Assembly (NCBI RefSeq): GCF_002288925.2
Contig: NW_022098001.1
Span: 5,255,478 to 5,319,477 of the forward strand
From: Delphinapterus leucas
Lineage: Eukaryota; Chordata; Mammalia; Artiodactyla; Monodontidae
Direction of reading: 5' to 3'
DNA length: 64,000 nucleotides
Notes under the pieces: generated by a model
The model's database searches: none
What the model saw: the letters and a program-made list of their open reading frames with translations, nothing else
What the model was told of the DNA's origin: nothing
Translations under genes and position numbers: made by a program
Shown here: positions 60,541-64,000 of the stretch, one piece after another
How positions within the stretch are numbered: position 1 is the first letter of the stretch
Layout: every line of letters begins with the position of its first letter

Positions 60541-61094
60541 GATTAGAGAACTTCAAACATTTTTGGAAAAATAAAGTGACCTTTTACCTTTCTTCCCTGG
60601 ATTGAATAGTTTATTTACAGAATATATAACTTTAGAAGGTCCCAAAACTTCAAAGTAAATGAAGCCACCTGAACAGTTTTCTAGTTCTCTCGAATACTTT
60701 ATAACTCACTGCCCTGCCCTGCTAGTATCAGTTTGGTGAAGAAGTGAAATCGTTTTACATTCATGTTTTTACCATTGAATGAGAGTAACTTCATACTTAC
60801 CTTTAATTCACTTGAATTTCAGTTTTTAGAGATGGGATATGGTGTTAATCTTTTCATATCGAGGTTAAATGGAGCACAGTAGGATGTGTCGTAGTTGGAA
60901 TTTACCGTTCAAATGTAATTATCTGACTTAATTTCATTGATTGTTAAAGTATCTTATAGGTTTGAATAAGTTGGAGAAGACATGAATCTTTTATCTGGCA
61001 TATTCTGAAATAGAATTCAGTTTCTTGGAATTATTATTGCCTGTTCTAATGATACTAAAATCTTTTACCGAGAGTTAGAATACGGAACTCCTTT
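60541..61094. other. intron 1 stretch, unassigned
   Basis: Nothing recognisable seen. Confidence 0.4.
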
Positions 61095-61200
61095 ACAAAA
61101 AGATGCTTTTCTTAAATCCTCAAAATAACTGTGAGGTAGGTATTATTAGAAGAAACTGAAGCTTTGAGAGTAGTGATTTTGCCTAAGGTTTGCGACTCTC
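61095..61200 (-). repeat. MIR SINE fragment
   Basis: aaatcctcaaaataactgtg, aggtaggtattattagaaga, aactgaagctttgagagtag. Confidence 0.75.
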
Positions 61201-61264
61201 TGCTGCTGTTCTCTTCATGTAAAGGCTCGTTAGTTTTTAATTTGTGTTATTGTAACAGCCCCAA

Positions 61265-61745
61265 CTTGACTCTAGTCCTGATTCACTCACATCACACAGA
61301 GGAGCAGCAGAGTGACTCTTCTAAAGTGAGGATATGATTATGTAACTTTCTTGCTTAAAACCAATAGTTCCCTATTCTTAAAATAGAAGCATCACTAGGC
61401 CCTTCACGATGTAGCTAGTTTTTCCCTTTCTTGTCTCTTGTCACTCCCTCCACCATGCCCTTCCCCTCCACCGTGTTTGTGCCATACTGAACACGTTTCT
61501 CTTGTCTCCTGGCCTTTGCACACACTGTTCTCCCTGCCTGGTTTTACCTTCCTCCACCACTTTCTTCACTAGGCTAACTCCTGCCCTCCTTCAGCTTTCC
61601 TTTACATATTACCTCCTTTGGGAAGTCTTTTCTGGTTCCTCAAAACTAGGTGCCTGTCTCCTAAGCATTTCAGACTGTTCTTAGTATGCACACTTGGTAT
61701 TTTCCTGTTTTACCTCTCTATATTCTCCCCTGGAGCATCGCTGCC
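61265..61745 (+). repeat. L2 LINE 3' region
   Basis: Contains gcagcagagtgactcttcta, tatgtaactttcttgcttaa, acgatgtagctagtttttcc, tcctggcctttgcacacact and tttgggaagtcttttctggt. Confidence 0.85.
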
Positions 61746-61970
61746 TAACAGATACATATTGTGAGCCTCAAATGTAAGTCATATACATAGTTTTAAATTT
61801 TGTAGTAGCCGAATTAAAAATTTTAAAAAAGCAGGTGAGATTAATGTTAGTAATGTATTTAACCCGATATATCTAAGATATTATCATTTTGACATGTAAC
61901 TAATACAAAGTTATTAATGAAATATTCTGCATTATGTTTTTCATACTAAGTCTTCAAAATCCAGTGTAAA

Positions 61971-62288
61971 TTTTTTTTTTTTTTTTTTTGGCTGCCTTGG
62001 GTCTTTGTTGCTGTGCACGGGCTTTCTCTAGTTGCGGTGAGTGGGGGCTACTCTTCGTTGCGGTGCGCAGGCTTCTCACTGCGGTGACTTCTCTTGTTGC
62101 AGAGCACGGGCTCTAGGCGCCCAGGCTTCAGGAGTTGTGGCTCGCAGGCTCTGGAGCGCAGGTTCAGTAGTTGTGGCGCACGGGGTTAGTTGCTCTGCGG
62201 CATGTGGGATCTTCCCGGACCAGGGCTCAAACCCGTGTCCCCTGCATTGGCAGGTGGATTCCTAAACACTGCGCCACCAGGGAAGCCC
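61971..62288 (-). repeat. long CHR-type SINE variant
   Basis: A 20-base T run, then the reversed long variant (ggctgccttgggtctttgtt to ccaccagggaagccc). Flanks ccagtgtaaattt and ccaatgtaggttt form the target duplication. Confidence 0.93.
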
Positions 62289-62394
62289 TCCAATGTAGGT
62301 TTTGTTCTTACAGCTCATCTCAGTTAGACTAACCACATTTCAAATGCTTAATAGCCACTTTGAAAACAGTCAGTATCTATTAAGGCTGAGTGTA

Positions 62395-63595
62395 AACATG
62401 CCCTGTGATCCAGCAGTTCTGCTCCTGGTATAAACTCAACAGAAGTGGGGACGTCACGTGCGTCAGAAGACACGTACAAGGATATTCATAGCATCCTTGC
62501 TTGTTTTAATTCCAGATTAGAAAGAGCCCATATGTCCATCAGCGATAGAATAGATGAATAAATTATGGTATATGGTATATTCACGTAAGGGAAAACCGTA
62601 CAGCAGCAGTTCTCAAACTTTTGGGACGTAGGTCTCCACAGTTCTTGGGGGATCCAAAGAATGTTTTTTGTATGACAGATATATATGTTTTTAAATATGG
62701 TAAATTAAAGTTGAGAGATTGTTAAAATATTTATTAACCCATTTAAAATGACAAGAAACCAACCCCATTACGTGTGACCTTAAGTAGCATACGTTTTTAA
62801 AATATGTAAAATGACCACTAAAATTTCCAAAAAAAGGAGTTTCATAAGAAGGATGGCGTTGCTATACATTTTTGCAAATCACTGTAATGTCTGGCTTAAT
62901 AGAAGACAGCTGATTTCTCATGTCTGCTTCTGCAGTCAGTCTGCTGTGACATGTTTTGCTTGAAGTATAAGAAAGAAATCTGACTTCACATAGATAATTG
63001 TAAAGGGAGAAGAATTTTAGTAGCCTTTTCAGATAAATGTGAATATTCTTTGATGCTACACCAGAACTTGACAAGTAGTTTTTTAAAGTTTAGTTGCAAT
63101 GTGGAATCTGAAATCAGTGAGCTTTCTGTATTCTGTTAAACTCTGAAAGGGTGTTGGGAATTCCCAAGAGTCCACTGACCACGTTTTGAGAACAAGGTGC
63201 TCTCATTACAAGGTAATGGAAAAGAACAAATTTTAAAAAAATAAGGAAAAAACCCCAAAGTACCGCTGCAGGTAGGGTGGGTAAATTTCACATGTTGATC
63301 AAAAAATGTTAGGCACACAATTATAGCTACCGTATGAGTACAGTGTTAGAAGTTAGACTAATTGTAGGAGAGCAGTTGCCTCTTGGGGTTGGGCGGGGGT
63401 GGGGGCAGTGATTGAGATGGGTACCATGGAAGCTTCTGGACTGCTGGTCAAATCTATATCTTGACCTAAGTGGTGGTTTACACAGATATGGGTTTTGGGG
63501 GTGATAACTCATGGAACTATAAACTTGCAATTAGTGCATTTTTGTATGTATATTTCAAATAAAAGTTTTTAAGTAATAACTTCTAAAAAAAAGAA
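62395..63595 (+). repeat. L1M LINE 3' end, split by a hAT element
   Basis: Left part: ccagcagttctgctcctggt, cacgtacaaggatattcata, atgtccatcagcgatagaat. Right part: atcttgacctaagtggtggt, cataaaaacttgc-type aaacttgcaattagtgcatt, and tatatttcaaataaaagttt. A hAT relic separates the two. Confidence 0.75.
62604..63198 (-). mobile_element. hAT-family DNA transposon relic, second copy
   Basis: The left end reads cagcagttctcaaacttttg and the right end ttttgagaac, as inverted ends. On the minus strand the frame keeps RLTAEADMRNQLSSIKPDI, matching the relic at 51433-51858. This copy is longer (about 595 bases), retains more sequence upstream of the transposase remnant, and sits inside an L1M 3' end. 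Confidence 0.85.
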
Positions 63596-63689
63596 TAGAA
63601 TAATGTTGAATAATAGTATCCATAGAAGGTTTTCTGATAACGTAGATTCTCTCTAGTGTTTGCATTTAGTTTTTGTTCTTTTTTGCTTG

Positions 63690-64000
63690 ATTTTTTGCCA
63701 TTGTGTTTGATAATTAAAAACAATTTTAAAACTTTGTACTTTGGAAATTTCAAGCATATTCAAAAGTAGAGACACTAGTATAATTAACCTGATATACCCA
63801 ACATCCAGCTTCAACAAGTGATCATTATATGGCCAGCCTTGTTTTATCCACTCCTCCGCCCGCTCCCTAAACGCAAATGATTTTGAAACAAATTCCAAGT
63901 ACCTAATCTAATAATATTTCAATATGTATCTCTAAGATGTGAAGGCTTCAAAAAACAAACCTTAAGTCCAATACCACTATCACACTTAAAAAGTTAACAG
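63690..64000 (+). repeat. L1M LINE 3' fragment (open at window end)
   Basis: Contains ggaaatttcaagcatattca, tatacccaacatccagcttc, atatggccagccttgtttta and a degenerate atttgaaacaaattccaag (gattttgaaacaaattccaa). Confidence 0.7.

Larger units (their letters stand above)
53900..64000 (+). other. LRP12: LRP12 intron 1 (5' part, open at window end)
   Basis: The intron begins with GTAAGT directly after the coding part of exon 1. No acceptor followed by recognisable LRP12 sequence (the short alternative exon 2 or the first CUB domain) was seen up to the window end. The intron carries three CHR SINEs, L2 and MIR fragments, L1M sequence and one hAT relic, annotated separately. Stretches 54.5-56.98 kb and 57.23-58.78 kb hold nothing I can assign. 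Confidence 0.85.

Noticed and set aside
53900..64000. Search for LRP12 exon 2 (short alternative exon) or the first CUB exon
   Set aside because: No acceptor followed by sequence compatible with the known LRP12 continuation was found; exon 2 most likely lies beyond the window.

Overview
The window is mammalian nuclear DNA, most likely from a whale or dolphin. The diagnostic signal is 15 tRNA-derived SINEs of the CHR type (GGGCTTCCCTGGTGGCGCAG heads, A-rich tails, flanking target-site duplications). This family is known from cetaceans, hippopotamuses and ruminants. I see none of the ruminant Bov-tA or BovB elements that a cow or sheep window would carry. Older pan-mammalian repeats (L2, MIR, L1M, MaLR LTRs, hAT MITEs) form the background. 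There are no bacterial features, operons or CRISPR arrays.

Only one protein-coding gene is supported. A CpG island at about 52.85-54.5 kb holds the promoter, 5'UTR and first coding exon of LRP12 (low-density lipoprotein receptor-related protein 12), transcribed on the + strand. The coding part of exon 1 (53821-53899) encodes a basic N-terminus and signal peptide and ends at a strong GTAAGT donor. The rest of the window (53.9-64 kb) is the start of LRP12 intron 1. The 5'UTR contains a short interrupted CGG tract that appears to correspond to the human LRP12 repeat whose expansion causes oculopharyngodistal myopathy.

Bases 1-52.8 kb lie upstream of LRP12. In human this side of the gene is a gene desert reaching towards ZFPM2. 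No exon, retrogene or structural RNA could be supported there. The open reading frames are short, lack family resemblance and mostly come from SINEs, L2 or the CpG island. The region is a mosaic of repeats: L2 in both orientations (7.4, 13.1-14.7, 31.5-33.0, 38.6-39.8 and 45.5-46.6 kb), a MIR cluster at 36.3-36.9 kb, MaLR LTRs at 24.5 and 27.1-27.8 kb, an inverted pair of LTR-like elements at 38.0 and 41.5 kb, a truncated L1 with target-site duplications at 33.7-34.2 kb, and a hAT relic at 51.4 kb with a sister copy in the intron at 62.6 kb.

I found no convincing undescribed biological system. The points most worth following up are the LRP12 CGG tract and 5'UTR, the fairly young SINE insertions with clean duplications, and the pair of hAT relics that keep a transposase C-terminal remnant.
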